Origin: Piscinibacter sp943370595
GTDB lineage: Bacteria; Pseudomonadota; Gammaproteobacteria; Burkholderiales; Burkholderiaceae_C
Direction: 5' to 3'
NCBI GenBank assembly: GCA_943370595.1
Contig: CALRRO020000003.1
Location: 398,660 to 462,659 of the forward strand
Length of the DNA stretch: 64,000 bases
Position 1 is the stretch's first letter, and every line of letters begins with the position of its first letter. Below are positions 54,209-63,765 of the stretch, piece after piece. Under the pieces are notes generated by a model, which was not told where the DNA came from, made no database searches, and saw nothing but the letters and a program-made list of their open reading frames with translations. The position numbers and the translations under genes were made by a program.

Positions 54209-55408
54209 ATGCTGCACGCCCCCCGCCGCCGCTGGCTCGACGCCATCGCCGCTGCCGTCCTCGCCCTGCCCGCCGTCGCGTTCGCGCAGGCCAAGGGCGA
54301 GATCAAGATTGCCCACGTCTACAGCAAGACCGGCCCGCTCGAGGCCTACGGCAAGCAGACCGCGACCGGCTTCATGATGGGCCTGGACTACGCCACCGGC
54401 GGCACGATGACGGTGGCCGGCAAGAAGCTGGTGGTGATCGAGAAGGACGACCAGGGCAAGCCCGACGTGGGCAAGAGCCTGCTCGCCGCCGCCTACGGCG
54501 ACGACAAGGCAGATATCGCGGTGGGCCCGACGTCCAGCGGTGTCGCGCTCGCACTGCTGCCGGTGGCCGAGGAGTACAAGAAGATCCTGCTCGTCGAGCC
54601 GGCCGTGGCCGACTCGATCACCGGCGACAAGTGGAACAAGTACATCTTCCGCACCGGCCGCAACAGCAGCCAGGACGCGATCAGCAACGCCGTGGCGCTG
54701 GACAAGGCCGGCACGACGATCGCCACGCTGGCGCAGGACTACGCCTTCGGCCGCGACGGCGTGAAGGCCTTCAAGGACGCGATCAAGAGCGCCAAGATCG
54801 TCCACGAGGAATACCTGCCGACCAACACGACCGACTTCACCGCCGGTGCGCAGCGCCTGATCGACAAGCTGAAGGACCAGCCGGGCCGCAAGGTGATCTT
54901 CGTGATCTGGGCCGGCTCGGGCAACCCGTTCAAGATCGCCGACCTCGACCTCAAGCGCTACAACATCGAGATCGCCACCGGCGGCAACATCCTGCCGGCG
55001 ATGGCCGCATACAAGAACTTCCCCGGCATGGAAGGCGCGACCTACTACTACTTCGGCATCCCGAAGAACCCGGTCAACGAGTGGCTGGTCGCCAACCACT
55101 ACAAGCAGTTCAAGAACCCGCCGGACTTCTTCACCGCCGGTGGCATGAGCGCGGCGATCGCGGTGGTCGAGGCGCTGAAGAAGACCGCCGGCGACGCGAA
55201 CACCGAGAAGCTCATCAAGACCATGGAGGGCATGAGTTTCGAGACGCCCAAGGGCAAGATGACCTTCCGCAAGGAAGACCACCAGGCCATGCAGGCGATG
55301 TACCACTTCAAGATCAAGGTGGACCCGGCCTTCGCCTGGGGCGTGCCGGAGCTGGTGCGCGAGATCAAGCCGGAAGAGATGGCCGTCCCGATCCGCAACA
55401 AGCGTTGA
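54209..55408 (+). CDS. Liv-type ABC transporter binding protein, PHB operon
   Basis: Periplasmic binding protein of 399 residues from the HAAT/LivK family. Signal peptide RRRWLDAIAAAVLALPAVAFAQ, then GEIKIAHVYSKTGPLEAYGKQTATGF, the typical first strand and ligand loop. It is the first gene behind the sigma-54 promoter and comes before the depolymerase gene; the ATPases and permeases of the same transporter class lie just downstream of the depolymerase. The ligand is inferred to be 3-hydroxybutyrate or its short oligomers rather than an amino acid. Confidence 0.9.
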   Translation: MLHAPRRRWLDAIAAAVLALPAVAFAQAKGEIKIAHVYSKTGPLEAYGKQTATGFMMGLDYATGGTMTVAGKKLVVIEKDDQGKPDVGKSLLAAAYGDDKADIAVGPTSSGVALALLPVAEEYKKILLVEPAVADSITGDKWNKYIFRTGRNSSQDAISNAVALDKAGTTIATLAQDYAFGRDGVKAFKDAIKSAKIVHEEYLPTNTTDFTAGAQRLIDKLKDQPGRKVIFVIWAGSGNPFKIADLDLKRYNIEIATGGNILPAMAAYKNFPGMEGATYYYFGIPKNPVNEWLVANHYKQFKNPPDFFTAGGMSAAIAVVEALKKTAGDANTEKLIKTMEGMSFETPKGKMTFRKEDHQAMQAMYHFKIKVDPAFAWGVPELVREIKPEEMAVPIRNKR

Positions 55409-55447
55409 GCCACGCGAGCGCGGCGACAGCCGCCTGAGGAGGCAAGC

Positions 55448-56950
55448 ATGAAACCGTTCTTCCTGCGAGGATTCGCGGGCGTCGCGGCGTTCGTTTCGTT
55501 GACGGCCTCTGCCGCCGTCTCGCTGCCGGCGCTCAACATCGACCCAGCCTCCATCACCGTCTCGGGGCTGTCCTCGGGCGGCTTCATGGCCAACCAGCTC
55601 GGCGTCGCGCACTCGGCCACCTTCAAGGGCGTGGGCGTGTTCGCCGCGGGGCCGTACATGTGCGCGGGGCACGCGAACTACACCGCGTGCATGTACAACA
55701 CAAGCATCTCCAGCACGGCGCTGTCGACGATGCAGGCCGACATCAACAACTGGAGCGGCACGGCGATCGACCCGAAGGCCGGCATCGCCGCGCAGAAGAT
55801 CTTCCTCTTCGTCGGCAACAGCGACTACACCGTCGGGCCGAACCCGGTGCTGGCGCTGCAGACGCAGTACCAGAACAACGGCGTGCCGGCCGCCAACCTG
55901 CAGCTGGTGCGCCGCGCCAGCACCGCACACGTCTTCCCCACCGACTTCGACGCCACCGGCAACAACGCCTGCAGCAGCAGCACCTCGCCCTACATCAGCA
56001 ACTGCGGCTACGACGGCGCAAAGGCCGTGCTCTCGATGTTCTACGGCACGCTGAACCCGCGCAACAACGCGCCGGCAGCCTCGAACTACATCGAGTTCGA
56101 CCAGACCGCGTTCACCACCAACCCGGGTGTCGCCGCCAACGGCTGGGTCTACGTGCCGAGTGACTGCGCGGCAGGCGCCAGCTGCCGGTTGCACGTGGCC
56201 CTGCACGGCTGCCAGCAGACCTACGCGACGATCGGCGACCGGTTCCTGAAGAGCACCGGCTACACCCGCTGGGCCGACACCAACCGCATCGTCGTGCTGT
56301 TCCCGCAGGCGCGCGTGGACAACACCAGCCGCGCCACCGCGGCCAGCGGATCGCTGGCCAACCCGAACGGCTGCTGGGACTGGATCGGCTGGTACGGCAG
56401 CAACTTCGCGCAGCGCAACGGCACGCAGGTGGCGGCGATCAAGGCCATGGTGGACCGCCTCGCCGCCGGCAGCACCGGCGGTGGTGGTGGCGGTGGCGGC
56501 AGCACGCCACTGCCGGCGCCGACGGGTGTCGGCACCTCGGGCGCCACCGCCAGCAGCATGGTGATCGCCTGGGGCGCCGTCAGCGGCGCGAGTGGCTACA
56601 ACGTCTACCGCAACGGCGCGCGGGTCAATGCGGCGCTGGTGGCCGGCACCAGCTACACCGACAGCGGCCTGGCCCCGGCCACCACCTACAGCTGGACGCT
56701 GCGCGCGGTGGATGCCAACGGCGCCGAGGGCGCCACGTCCGCGCCCGCCTCCGGCACCACCACCGGCACGGCGGCGGTGTGCTTCACGGCATCGAACTAC
56801 GCCCACGTGAGCGCCGGCCGCGCGACGCAGCGCCTGGGCATCGCCTATGCCAACGGATCGAACCAGAACCTGGGCCTGTGGAACGTGTTCGTGACCACCA
56901 CGCTGAAGCAGACCGCGCCGAACTACTACGTGCTCGGCAGCTGCCCCTGA
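55448..56950 (+). CDS. phaZ: Extracellular P(3HB) depolymerase, type 2 catalytic domain
   Basis: Secreted esterase of 500 residues. Signal peptide to about residue 23; catalytic domain with lipase box GLSSG (S42 central), D126 (NSDYTV), H161 (TAHVFP) and the oxyanion histidine H253 (LHGC) placed after the triad, which marks the type 2 domain order. A glycine linker (344-351) leads to a fibronectin III-like domain (about 355-440) and a C-terminal polymer-binding domain starting CFTASNYAHVSAGRA. It cuts solid poly(3-hydroxybutyrate) outside the cell. It lies 39 bases after the binding protein and eight before the first ATPase. Confidence 0.95.
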   Translation: MKPFFLRGFAGVAAFVSLTASAAVSLPALNIDPASITVSGLSSGGFMANQLGVAHSATFKGVGVFAAGPYMCAGHANYTACMYNTSISSTALSTMQADINNWSGTAIDPKAGIAAQKIFLFVGNSDYTVGPNPVLALQTQYQNNGVPAANLQLVRRASTAHVFPTDFDATGNNACSSSTSPYISNCGYDGAKAVLSMFYGTLNPRNNAPAASNYIEFDQTAFTTNPGVAANGWVYVPSDCAAGASCRLHVALHGCQQTYATIGDRFLKSTGYTRWADTNRIVVLFPQARVDNTSRATAASGSLANPNGCWDWIGWYGSNFAQRNGTQVAAIKAMVDRLAAGSTGGGGGGGGSTPLPAPTGVGTSGATASSMVIAWGAVSGASGYNVYRNGARVNAALVAGTSYTDSGLAPATTYSWTLRAVDANGAEGATSAPASGTTTGTAAVCFTASNYAHVSAGRATQRLGIAYANGSNQNLGLWNVFVTTTLKQTAPNYYVLGSCP

Positions 56951-56958
56951 ACGCCCTC

Positions 56959-57717
56959 ATGCTCGAGACGAAAGACCTCACCATCCGCTTCGGCGGCCAC
57001 GTCGCCGTCGACCGCGTCAGCTGCCGCTTCACGCCGGGCACGCTGACCGCCATCGTCGGCCCGAACGGCGCCGGCAAGACGACCTACTTCAACCTGATTT
57101 CGGGGCAGCTGCGCGCCAGCGCGGGCTCGGTGCACCTCGACGGCCACGACATCACTGCCGAGAGCGCGCCGCAGCGCACACACCGCGGGCTCGGCCGCGC
57201 CTTCCAGCTGACGCAGCTGTTCCCCAACCTGTCGGTGCTGGAGAACGTGCGCCTGGCGGTGCAGTCGCGCCGGCGCGAAGGCATGAACCTGTGGTCGGTG
57301 TGGAGCGATCACCGCAATACGCTGGAGCGGGCCCACGCGCTGGTCGATCGCGTCAAGCTGGCCGACCGCACCGACGTGCCGGCGGCCAGCCTGCCGCACG
57401 GCGACCAGCGCAAGCTGGAAGTGGCGATGCTGATGGCGCTGGAGCCCAGCGTCTACATGTTCGACGAGCCGACCGCCGGCATGAGCGTCGACGACGTGCC
57501 GGTGGTGCTGGACCTGATCCGCGCGCTCAAGCAGCAGCGCAACAAGACCATCCTGCTGGTCGAGCACAAGATGGACGTGGTGCGCGAACTGGCCGACCGC
57601 ATCATCGTGCTGCACAACGGCCAACTCGTCGCCGACGGCGAGCCGGAGGCGGTGATCGCCTCGCCCGTGGTGCAGCAGGCCTACCTCGGCACGAGCACCG
57701 TCGAGGAGGCTGCATGA
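56959..57717 (+). CDS. Liv-type ABC transporter ATPase (LivG-like)
   Basis: ATPase of 252 residues. Walker A is GPNGAGKTT (34-42), the signature region reads LPHGDQRKLEVA, Walker B YMFDEPTAGM and the switch histidine is in LVEHKMDVV. LivG-type ends (LVADGEPEAVIASPVVQQAYLG) are clear. It overlaps the next gene by four bases. It supplies energy for the import channel encoded by the two permease genes. Confidence 0.94.
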   Translation: MLETKDLTIRFGGHVAVDRVSCRFTPGTLTAIVGPNGAGKTTYFNLISGQLRASAGSVHLDGHDITAESAPQRTHRGLGRAFQLTQLFPNLSVLENVRLAVQSRRREGMNLWSVWSDHRNTLERAHALVDRVKLADRTDVPAASLPHGDQRKLEVAMLMALEPSVYMFDEPTAGMSVDDVPVVLDLIRALKQQRNKTILLVEHKMDVVRELADRIIVLHNGQLVADGEPEAVIASPVVQQAYLGTSTVEEAA

Positions 57718-58451
57718 GCGCCGACCTGCTGAAACTGCAAGGCGTGCACACCCACATCGGCAGCTATCACATCCTGCACGGCGTCGACCTCGTGGTGCCC
57801 ACCGGCCAGGTGACCATGCTGCTCGGCCGCAACGGCGCCGGCAAGACGACCACGCTGCGCACGATCATGGGCCTGTGGGCGGCGTCGGCCGGCACGGTCA
57901 CGTTCGACGGCGCGGCCATCCATCGCCGCCCCACGCCCGACATCGCGCAGCTCGGCATCGCCTACGTGCCCGAGAGCATGGGCATCTTCGGCGACCTGAC
58001 GGTGCGCGAGAACCTGCTGCTCGCAGCACGCGGCGCGCGCCGCGTCGACGACATCGACACGCAGCGGCTGGACTGGATCTTCGGCCTGTTCCCGGCGCTG
58101 AAGAAGTTCTGGCTCTACCCGGCCGGCAAGCTCTCGGGCGGGCAGAAGCAGATGCTGGCGATCGCCCGTGCGATCGTCGAGCCGCGCCGGCTCCTGCTGA
58201 TCGACGAGCCGAGCAAGGGGCTGGCGCCGGCGATCGTCGCCAACCTGATCGCTGCGCTGCGAGAGCTGAAGGCAACGCAGACGACGGTGCTGCTGGTCGA
58301 GCAGAACTTCGCCATGGCCCGTGCGCTGGGCGACACCGTCGCGGTGATGGACGACGGCCGCGTGGTGCACGCCGGCGCGATGAAGCAACTGATCGAGGAC
58401 GACGCGCTGCAGCAGCGCCTGCTCGGCCTGTCGCTGGGAGCGCACCAATGA
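57714..58451 (+). CDS. Liv-type ABC transporter ATPase (LivF-like)
   Basis: Second ATPase of the pair, 245 residues. Walker A GRNGAGKTT (38-46), signature LSGGQKQMLAIARA, Walker B LLLIDEPSKGLAP, switch region LLVEQNFAMA. It overlaps both the upstream ATPase and the downstream permease by four bases (ATGA), a sign of translational coupling. Order is LivG, LivF, then permeases, while the binding protein is on the other side of the depolymerase gene. Confidence 0.94.
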   Translation: MSADLLKLQGVHTHIGSYHILHGVDLVVPTGQVTMLLGRNGAGKTTTLRTIMGLWAASAGTVTFDGAAIHRRPTPDIAQLGIAYVPESMGIFGDLTVRENLLLAARGARRVDDIDTQRLDWIFGLFPALKKFWLYPAGKLSGGQKQMLAIARAIVEPRRLLLIDEPSKGLAPAIVANLIAALRELKATQTTVLLVEQNFAMARALGDTVAVMDDGRVVHAGAMKQLIEDDALQQRLLGLSLGAHQ

Positions 58452-59473
58452 ACACCGCCGTCGCACCGACGACCACCGCCGGGGCCGACATCCCCAAGGC
58501 CTCCTTCGACTGGCTGCCGCTCGCGCTTGTGCCCTTGCTCGCGCTGCTGGCACTGCCGCTGGTCGGCTCGCCCTCGACCTGGCTGACGCTGACCGTGGCC
58601 GGCCTCGCGATGGGCATGATCGTCTTCGTCACAGCGTCCGGACTCACGCTGGTCTTCGGCCTGATGGACGTGCTGAACTTCGGTCACGGCGTGTTCATCG
58701 CCTTCGGCGCGTTCGTCGCGACCACGGTGTTCGCCGGCCTGGCCGACTGGACCAGCGTCGACAGCCTGGCGCGCAACCTCGTCGCGGTGTTCGCCGCGAT
58801 GCTCGCCGCGATGGCGCTGGCCGGCGCCATCGGCTGGGGCTTCGAGCGCGTGATGGTGCGGCCGGTGTACGGCCAGCACCTCAAGCAGATCCTCATCACC
58901 ATGGGCGGCATGATCATCGGCGAGGAGCTGATCAAGGTGATCTGGGGCCCCGAGCAGCGCCCGCTGGCCCTGCCCGAGGCGCTGCGCGGCTCCATCCTGA
59001 TCGGCGATGCGGCGATCGGCAAGTACCGGCTGTTGGCCGTGGCCATCGGCGCCTTCGTGCTGGCCGCGATGCTGCACGTGCTGGTGCGCACGAAGATCGG
59101 CCTGCTGGTGCGCGCCGGCGTGCAGGACCGCGAAATGGTCGAGGCGCTCGGCTACCGCATCCGCCGCCTGTTCGTCGGCGTGTTCGTCGTCGGCTCGGCG
59201 CTGGCCGGCCTGGGCGGCGTGATGTGGGGGCTGTTCCAGCAGAACGTCATCCCGCAGCTCGGCGCGCAGGTCAACGTGCTGATCTTCATCGTCATCATCA
59301 TCGGCGGGCTGGGCTCGACGCTGGGCTGCTTCGTCGGCGCGCTGCTGGTCGGCCTGCTGATCAACTACACCGGCTTCGTCGCGCCGGTGTTCACCGCCTT
59401 CGCGAGCATCGCGCTGATGGTGGCCGTTCTCCTGTGGCGGCCGCAGGGGCTTTATCCGGTGGCCAATCGATGA
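58448..59473 (+). CDS. Liv-type ABC transporter permease (LivH-like)
   Basis: Inner-membrane permease of 341 residues with about nine membrane segments. Motifs of the LivH group are GLTLVFGLMDVLNFGHGVFIAFGAF and the EAA-like region MVEALGYRIRRLFVGVFVVGSALAGLGG. The N-terminus is about 40 residues longer than in E. coli LivH. Overlaps its neighbours by four bases on each side. Confidence 0.93.
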   Translation: MNTAVAPTTTAGADIPKASFDWLPLALVPLLALLALPLVGSPSTWLTLTVAGLAMGMIVFVTASGLTLVFGLMDVLNFGHGVFIAFGAFVATTVFAGLADWTSVDSLARNLVAVFAAMLAAMALAGAIGWGFERVMVRPVYGQHLKQILITMGGMIIGEELIKVIWGPEQRPLALPEALRGSILIGDAAIGKYRLLAVAIGAFVLAAMLHVLVRTKIGLLVRAGVQDREMVEALGYRIRRLFVGVFVVGSALAGLGGVMWGLFQQNVIPQLGAQVNVLIFIVIIIGGLGSTLGCFVGALLVGLLINYTGFVAPVFTAFASIALMVAVLLWRPQGLYPVANR

Positions 59474-60564
59474 TCGCCCGCCTGCTCTCCCACGACATGC
59501 CGCGCAGCCGGGTGCTGGCGGCGATCCTCCTCGCCATCGTGCTGGCGCTGGCCCTCACGCCCTTCCTGTTCCCGGGCACCAAGGCGCTGAACGTCGCGGC
59601 CAAGATCATCGTCTTCATCGTGCTGGTGGCCAGCTTCGACCTGCTGCTCGGCTACACCGGCATCGTCAGCTTCGCGCACACCATGTTCTTCGGCATCGGT
59701 GCCTATGGCGTGGCCATCGCCAGCACGCGCATGGGCGAGGGCTGGGGCGCGCTGGTGGTCGGCGTCGGCTCGGCGCTGCTCGTCTCGCTCGGGCTGGCGC
59801 TGCTGATCGGCCTGGCGTCGCTGCGCGTCAAGGCGATCTTCTTCGCGATGATCACGCTGGCGGTGGCCTCGGCCTTCCTGACCCTGGCCTCGCAGCTGTC
59901 GGACTTCACCGGTGGCGAGGACGGCCTGAACTTCAAGGTGCCGGCCGCGCTGCAGCCGGGCACGCAGTACCTCGACGAACCCTTCCTCGGCGCCTCGATC
60001 GACGGCCGCCTGCTGACCTACTACCTGCTGTTCTTCACCGCGCTGGTGCTGGTGCTGGCGATGCTGCGCATCGTCAACTCGCCGTTCGGCCGCGTGCTGC
60101 AGGCGATCCGCGAGAACGACTTTCGCGCCGAGGCGATCGGCTACCGCACGGTGGTCTGGCGCACGCTCGCGTCTGTCCTCTCGGCCTTGTTCGCCACGCT
60201 CGCCGGCTGCCTGCTCGCGCTGTGGCTGCGCTACCAGGGCCCGGACACCTCGCTGTCGTTCGAGATCATGCTGGACATCCTGCTCATCGTCGTGATCGGC
60301 GGCATGGGCACGATCTACGGCGCGGTGATCGGCTCGGTGCTCTTCGTCATCGCGCAGAACTACCTGCAGGACCTGCTGAAGCTCGCGTCCTCGTCGCTGG
60401 GCGCCATCGAAGGCGTGCCGCTGCTGGCCGCGCTCGTCTCGCCCGACCGCTGGCTGCTCTGGCTGGGCCTGCTGTTCGTGCTCTCCGTCTATCACTTCCC
60501 CACCGGCGTGGTGGGGCGCCTGCGCGCGTTGCGCACCAGAACCACCCGAGGGGACAAGGCATGA
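59470..60564 (+). CDS. Liv-type ABC transporter permease (LivM-like)
   Basis: Second permease, 364 residues, with about ten membrane segments. LivM-type motifs are DLLLGYTGIVSFAHTMFFGIGAYGVA and RVLQAIRENDFRAEAIGYRTVVWRTLASVLSALFATLAGCL. Its stop overlaps the start of the oligomer hydrolase gene by four bases, which ties the transporter directly to hydroxybutyrate degradation. Confidence 0.93.
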   Translation: MIARLLSHDMPRSRVLAAILLAIVLALALTPFLFPGTKALNVAAKIIVFIVLVASFDLLLGYTGIVSFAHTMFFGIGAYGVAIASTRMGEGWGALVVGVGSALLVSLGLALLIGLASLRVKAIFFAMITLAVASAFLTLASQLSDFTGGEDGLNFKVPAALQPGTQYLDEPFLGASIDGRLLTYYLLFFTALVLVLAMLRIVNSPFGRVLQAIRENDFRAEAIGYRTVVWRTLASVLSALFATLAGCLLALWLRYQGPDTSLSFEIMLDILLIVVIGGMGTIYGAVIGSVLFVIAQNYLQDLLKLASSSLGAIEGVPLLAALVSPDRWLLWLGLLFVLSVYHFPTGVVGRLRALRTRTTRGDKA

Positions 60565-62759
60565 GAAGAATCAGGATCCTGATCGCGCCGCTGGCGGCAG
60601 CCGCACTCGCCGCCTGCGGCGGAGGCGGCAACGAGGCCGCGCCCGAAGCCGCCGCGGCCACCCGTGCCGATGCACAGCACGCCGATGGCGACAGCCGCCG
60701 CGGCGACCGTGGGCCGCGTGCCGTGTTCAACCGCCTGCCCGAGTTCGTCGTCGCCGGCAGCGTGCGCTCGGCGAGCTACGACGGCGCCAGCGACGACCTG
60801 CTGACCGCCGGCCTGGGCCGCACGGGCCTGGCCAGCGCAGTGCCGCCGACCTACGTCGATGCGCTCGCACCGACCGCGGCCGAACTGCGCCGCGCTGCGA
60901 TCTACAACAACTACCGCGCCATCGTCGACATGACCGCCGCCGGCGGCTACGGCACACTCTACGGCCCGAACGTCGCGGCCGACGGCACGGTGACGGCCGA
61001 CGAAGGCCGCATCGCCGGCACCGAAGTGCTCGCCTACAGCCGCGGTGCCGATGGCGGCGCCGCCTCGCAGAACGTGGTGCTGATGGTGCAGATCCCGGCG
61101 CTCTTCAACCCGAAGCGGCCCTGCATCGTCACCGCCACCTCGTCGGGCTCGCGCGGTGTGTACGGCGGCATCAGCACCGGCGAGTGGGGCCTCAAGCGCG
61201 GCTGCGCGGTGGCCTATACCGACAAGGGCACTGGCGCCGCGCCGCACGACCTCGGCGCCGACACCGTGCCGCTGATCGACGGCACCCGCGCTGCCGCGGC
61301 AAGCGCCGGCGACGCCGCGCAGTTCCGCGCGCCGCTCGATGCCGCGCAGCTTGCCGCGTTCAACGCCGCCAAGCCTGGCCGCTACGCCTTCAAGCATGCG
61401 CACTCGCAGCGCAACCCCGAGAAGGACTGGGGCCGCTTCACGCTGCAGGCGATCGAGTTCGCCTACTGGGCGCTGAACGACCGCTACGGCCTGAAGCTGC
61501 CGCACGGCCAGACGCTGCGCACCATCCGCCCGGCCAACACCACGGTGATCGCTTCGTCGATCAGCAACGGCGGGCATGCCGCGCTGGCCGCGGCCGAGCT
61601 CGACCGCGAACGGCTGATCGACGGCGTCGCCGTCTCCGAGCCCTCGGTCGAGCTGCCGCCGGATGCCGGCGTCGCGGTCAAGCGCGGCGGCAGCACGCAG
61701 TTCAGCGGCAGGACGCTGTTCGACTACACCACGCAGGCCAACCTGCTGCAGAGCTGCGCGTCGCTGTCTGCCGCCGTTGCCGATGCACCGGGCAAGGGTT
61801 TCGTCGTCGCTGCGCTGGCGGCGAACCGCTGCGGCTCGCTGAAGCTCAAGGGCGTGCTCAGCGCCGATACGCTGGCCGGCCAGGCCGACGAGGCCCTGGC
61901 GCTGCTCGGCCAGTACGGCTGGGAGCCGGAGTCGGCAGTGCTGCATGCGTCGCTCGCCGCCTTCGAGGTGGCGCCGGCGGTGGCGGTGACCTATGCCAAC
62001 GCGCTCGCGCGCGCCAGCGTGGCCGACAGCCTGTGCGGCTTCAGCTTCGCCGCGGTCAACGCCAACTTCACCGTCGGCACGCTGCCGCCGGCGTCGCTGG
62101 CGGGCATGGCAGCCACCGGCAACGGCGTGCCGCCGTCTTCCGGCGTGCAGCTGATCAACGACCTCAGCCCCGGGGTGGCCCTGCGTGACCTGGTCTCGTT
62201 GTCGCCGTCGACCTCCAAGCAGGACTTCAACCTCGACGGCGCGCTGTGCCTGCGCAATCTGCTGACCGGCACCGATGCCCAGGCGCTGGCGCTGCAGCGC
62301 GGCGTGGCCGAGACGCTGCGCAGCGGCAACCTGCAGCGTAAGCCGGCGATCATCGTGCACGGCCGTGCCGATGCGCTGATCCCGGTGAACCACAGCTCGC
62401 GCCCCTACACCGCGCTGAACAAGCGTGTCGAAGGTCGGCACAGCCAGCTGTCGTACATCGAGGTGACCAACGCTCAGCACTTCGACACTTTCATCGGCCT
62501 GCCGACGCTGCTGGGTGGCTACGACACGCGCTACATCCCGCTGCACGTCTACCTGAACCGCGCGCTCGACGCGATGTGGGACCACCTGCGCCACGGCCAG
62601 CCGCTGCCGCAGAGCCAGGTGCTGCGCACCGTGCCGCGCGGCGGCACCCCGGGTGCCGCGCCGGCGATCACCGAAGCCAACGTGCCGCCCATTCCGCGCA
62701 AGCCGGCGCCGGAGAACGCGATCCGCATGGTGGGCAACACGCTGGTGGTTCCCGACTGA
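60561..62759 (+). CDS. D-(-)-3-hydroxybutyrate oligomer hydrolase
   Basis: Lipoprotein hydrolase of 732 residues, typical length. Lipobox LAAC with C19, then a disordered Ala/Asp stretch and the hydrolase domain, with the catalytic serine S335 in SSISNGGHA. It cuts 3-hydroxybutyrate dimers and oligomers to monomers, in or at the outer face of the envelope. Start overlaps the permease by four bases; next gene follows after 13 bases. Family features match the 3HBOH group (SRGVYGGISTGEWGLKRGCAVAYTDKG). Confidence 0.94.
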   Translation: MRRIRILIAPLAAAALAACGGGGNEAAPEAAAATRADAQHADGDSRRGDRGPRAVFNRLPEFVVAGSVRSASYDGASDDLLTAGLGRTGLASAVPPTYVDALAPTAAELRRAAIYNNYRAIVDMTAAGGYGTLYGPNVAADGTVTADEGRIAGTEVLAYSRGADGGAASQNVVLMVQIPALFNPKRPCIVTATSSGSRGVYGGISTGEWGLKRGCAVAYTDKGTGAAPHDLGADTVPLIDGTRAAAASAGDAAQFRAPLDAAQLAAFNAAKPGRYAFKHAHSQRNPEKDWGRFTLQAIEFAYWALNDRYGLKLPHGQTLRTIRPANTTVIASSISNGGHAALAAAELDRERLIDGVAVSEPSVELPPDAGVAVKRGGSTQFSGRTLFDYTTQANLLQSCASLSAAVADAPGKGFVVAALAANRCGSLKLKGVLSADTLAGQADEALALLGQYGWEPESAVLHASLAAFEVAPAVAVTYANALARASVADSLCGFSFAAVNANFTVGTLPPASLAGMAATGNGVPPSSGVQLINDLSPGVALRDLVSLSPSTSKQDFNLDGALCLRNLLTGTDAQALALQRGVAETLRSGNLQRKPAIIVHGRADALIPVNHSSRPYTALNKRVEGRHSQLSYIEVTNAQHFDTFIGLPTLLGGYDTRYIPLHVYLNRALDAMWDHLRHGQPLPQSQVLRTVPRGGTPGAAPAITEANVPPIPRKPAPENAIRMVGNTLVVPD

Positions 62760-62772
62760 GCACGGAACGGGC

Positions 62773-63609
62773 ATGAGCTTCACGTCGAACTACGTTCATT
62801 GCGAGGGCCGCGAGCTCCACTACACCGAGTGGGGCACGCAGCACGCCGAGACGGTGGTCGCCTGGCACGGTCTGGCGCGCACCGGGCGCGATATGGACGA
62901 CATCGCCGCGCACCTGTCGCAGCGCTACCGGGTCATCTGCCCCGACACGATCGGGCGCGGCCTCAGCCAGTGGAGCCCGGCGCCGGAGCAGGAGTACTGC
63001 CTGGACTTCTACGTGAAGCTCGCCACCGCGCTGGTGGATGCGCTCGGCATCGAACGCTTCCACTGGCTCGGCACCTCGATGGGCGGCGCGATCGGCATGG
63101 TGGCGGCGGCGACGACGCTGCGCGACCGCGTTCGCCGCCTGGTGCTCAACGACAACGGACCGCAGCTCGCGGACGCGGCGATCCAGCGCATCCGCAGCTA
63201 CGCCGGAAGCCCGGCGGCCTTCGCGACGGTCAGCGAACTGGAGCAGTACTTCCGCACCGTCTACAAGCCCTACGGGTTCCTCACCGACGCACAGTGGCGG
63301 CGCCTGACCGAGACCTCGACGCGCCGGCTGCCCGATGGCCGCGTGACGCCGCACTACGACCCGGCAATGGTGATGCAGTTCACCCACCACGACGACGACT
63401 ACCAACGCTGGGACGAGTGGGACAGCCTCGACATCCCGGTGCTGTGCCTGCGCGGCGAGGACTCCGATCTGCTGCTGCCCGAGACGGCCGAGGCCATGCG
63501 CAACCGCGGCCCGCGCGCCGTGGTGGTGGAGATCGCCGGTTGCGGCCACGCGCCTGCGCTGAATACGCCGGCGCAGTTTGCGCTGGTGGAGAGGTTTCTC
63601 GCGGGGTGA
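62773..63609 (+). CDS. Alpha/beta hydrolase, cytoplasmic
   Basis: Alpha/beta-hydrolase of 278 residues without a signal peptide. The nucleophile serine is S102 in GTSMGG, and the base histidine is in GCGHAPAL near the end; the aspartate is probably in the CLRGEDSDLL loop. It is the last gene of the PHB operon, 13 bases after the oligomer hydrolase, so it may hydrolyse imported dimers or oligomers inside the cell. It could also be a general esterase. The next 390 bases carry no gene. Confidence 0.9.
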   Translation: MSFTSNYVHCEGRELHYTEWGTQHAETVVAWHGLARTGRDMDDIAAHLSQRYRVICPDTIGRGLSQWSPAPEQEYCLDFYVKLATALVDALGIERFHWLGTSMGGAIGMVAAATTLRDRVRRLVLNDNGPQLADAAIQRIRSYAGSPAAFATVSELEQYFRTVYKPYGFLTDAQWRRLTETSTRRLPDGRVTPHYDPAMVMQFTHHDDDYQRWDEWDSLDIPVLCLRGEDSDLLLPETAEAMRNRGPRAVVVEIAGCGHAPALNTPAQFALVERFLAG

Positions 63610-63622
63610 TTCGACCGGCGGG

Positions 63623-63646
63623 CAACGGGCAGGTCTCGGCCCGTTG
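63623..63646 (+). terminator. Hairpin at the end of the PHB operon
   Basis: CAACGGGC and GCCCGTTG form an eight-base perfect stem with an eight-base loop, 14 bases after the stop. No strong T-run follows, so termination is plausible but not certain. Confidence 0.5.
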
Positions 63647-63765
63647 TTGCCGTTCGCGTGGGTCGGCTTTCATGCCTACACTGAGCATCGCGGCAGGCAC
63701 TACCCGCTGGGGGCTCATGCGGCGGCGGTCGGCGCTGTGCACCGACTGCACTGCGATGCTCACGC

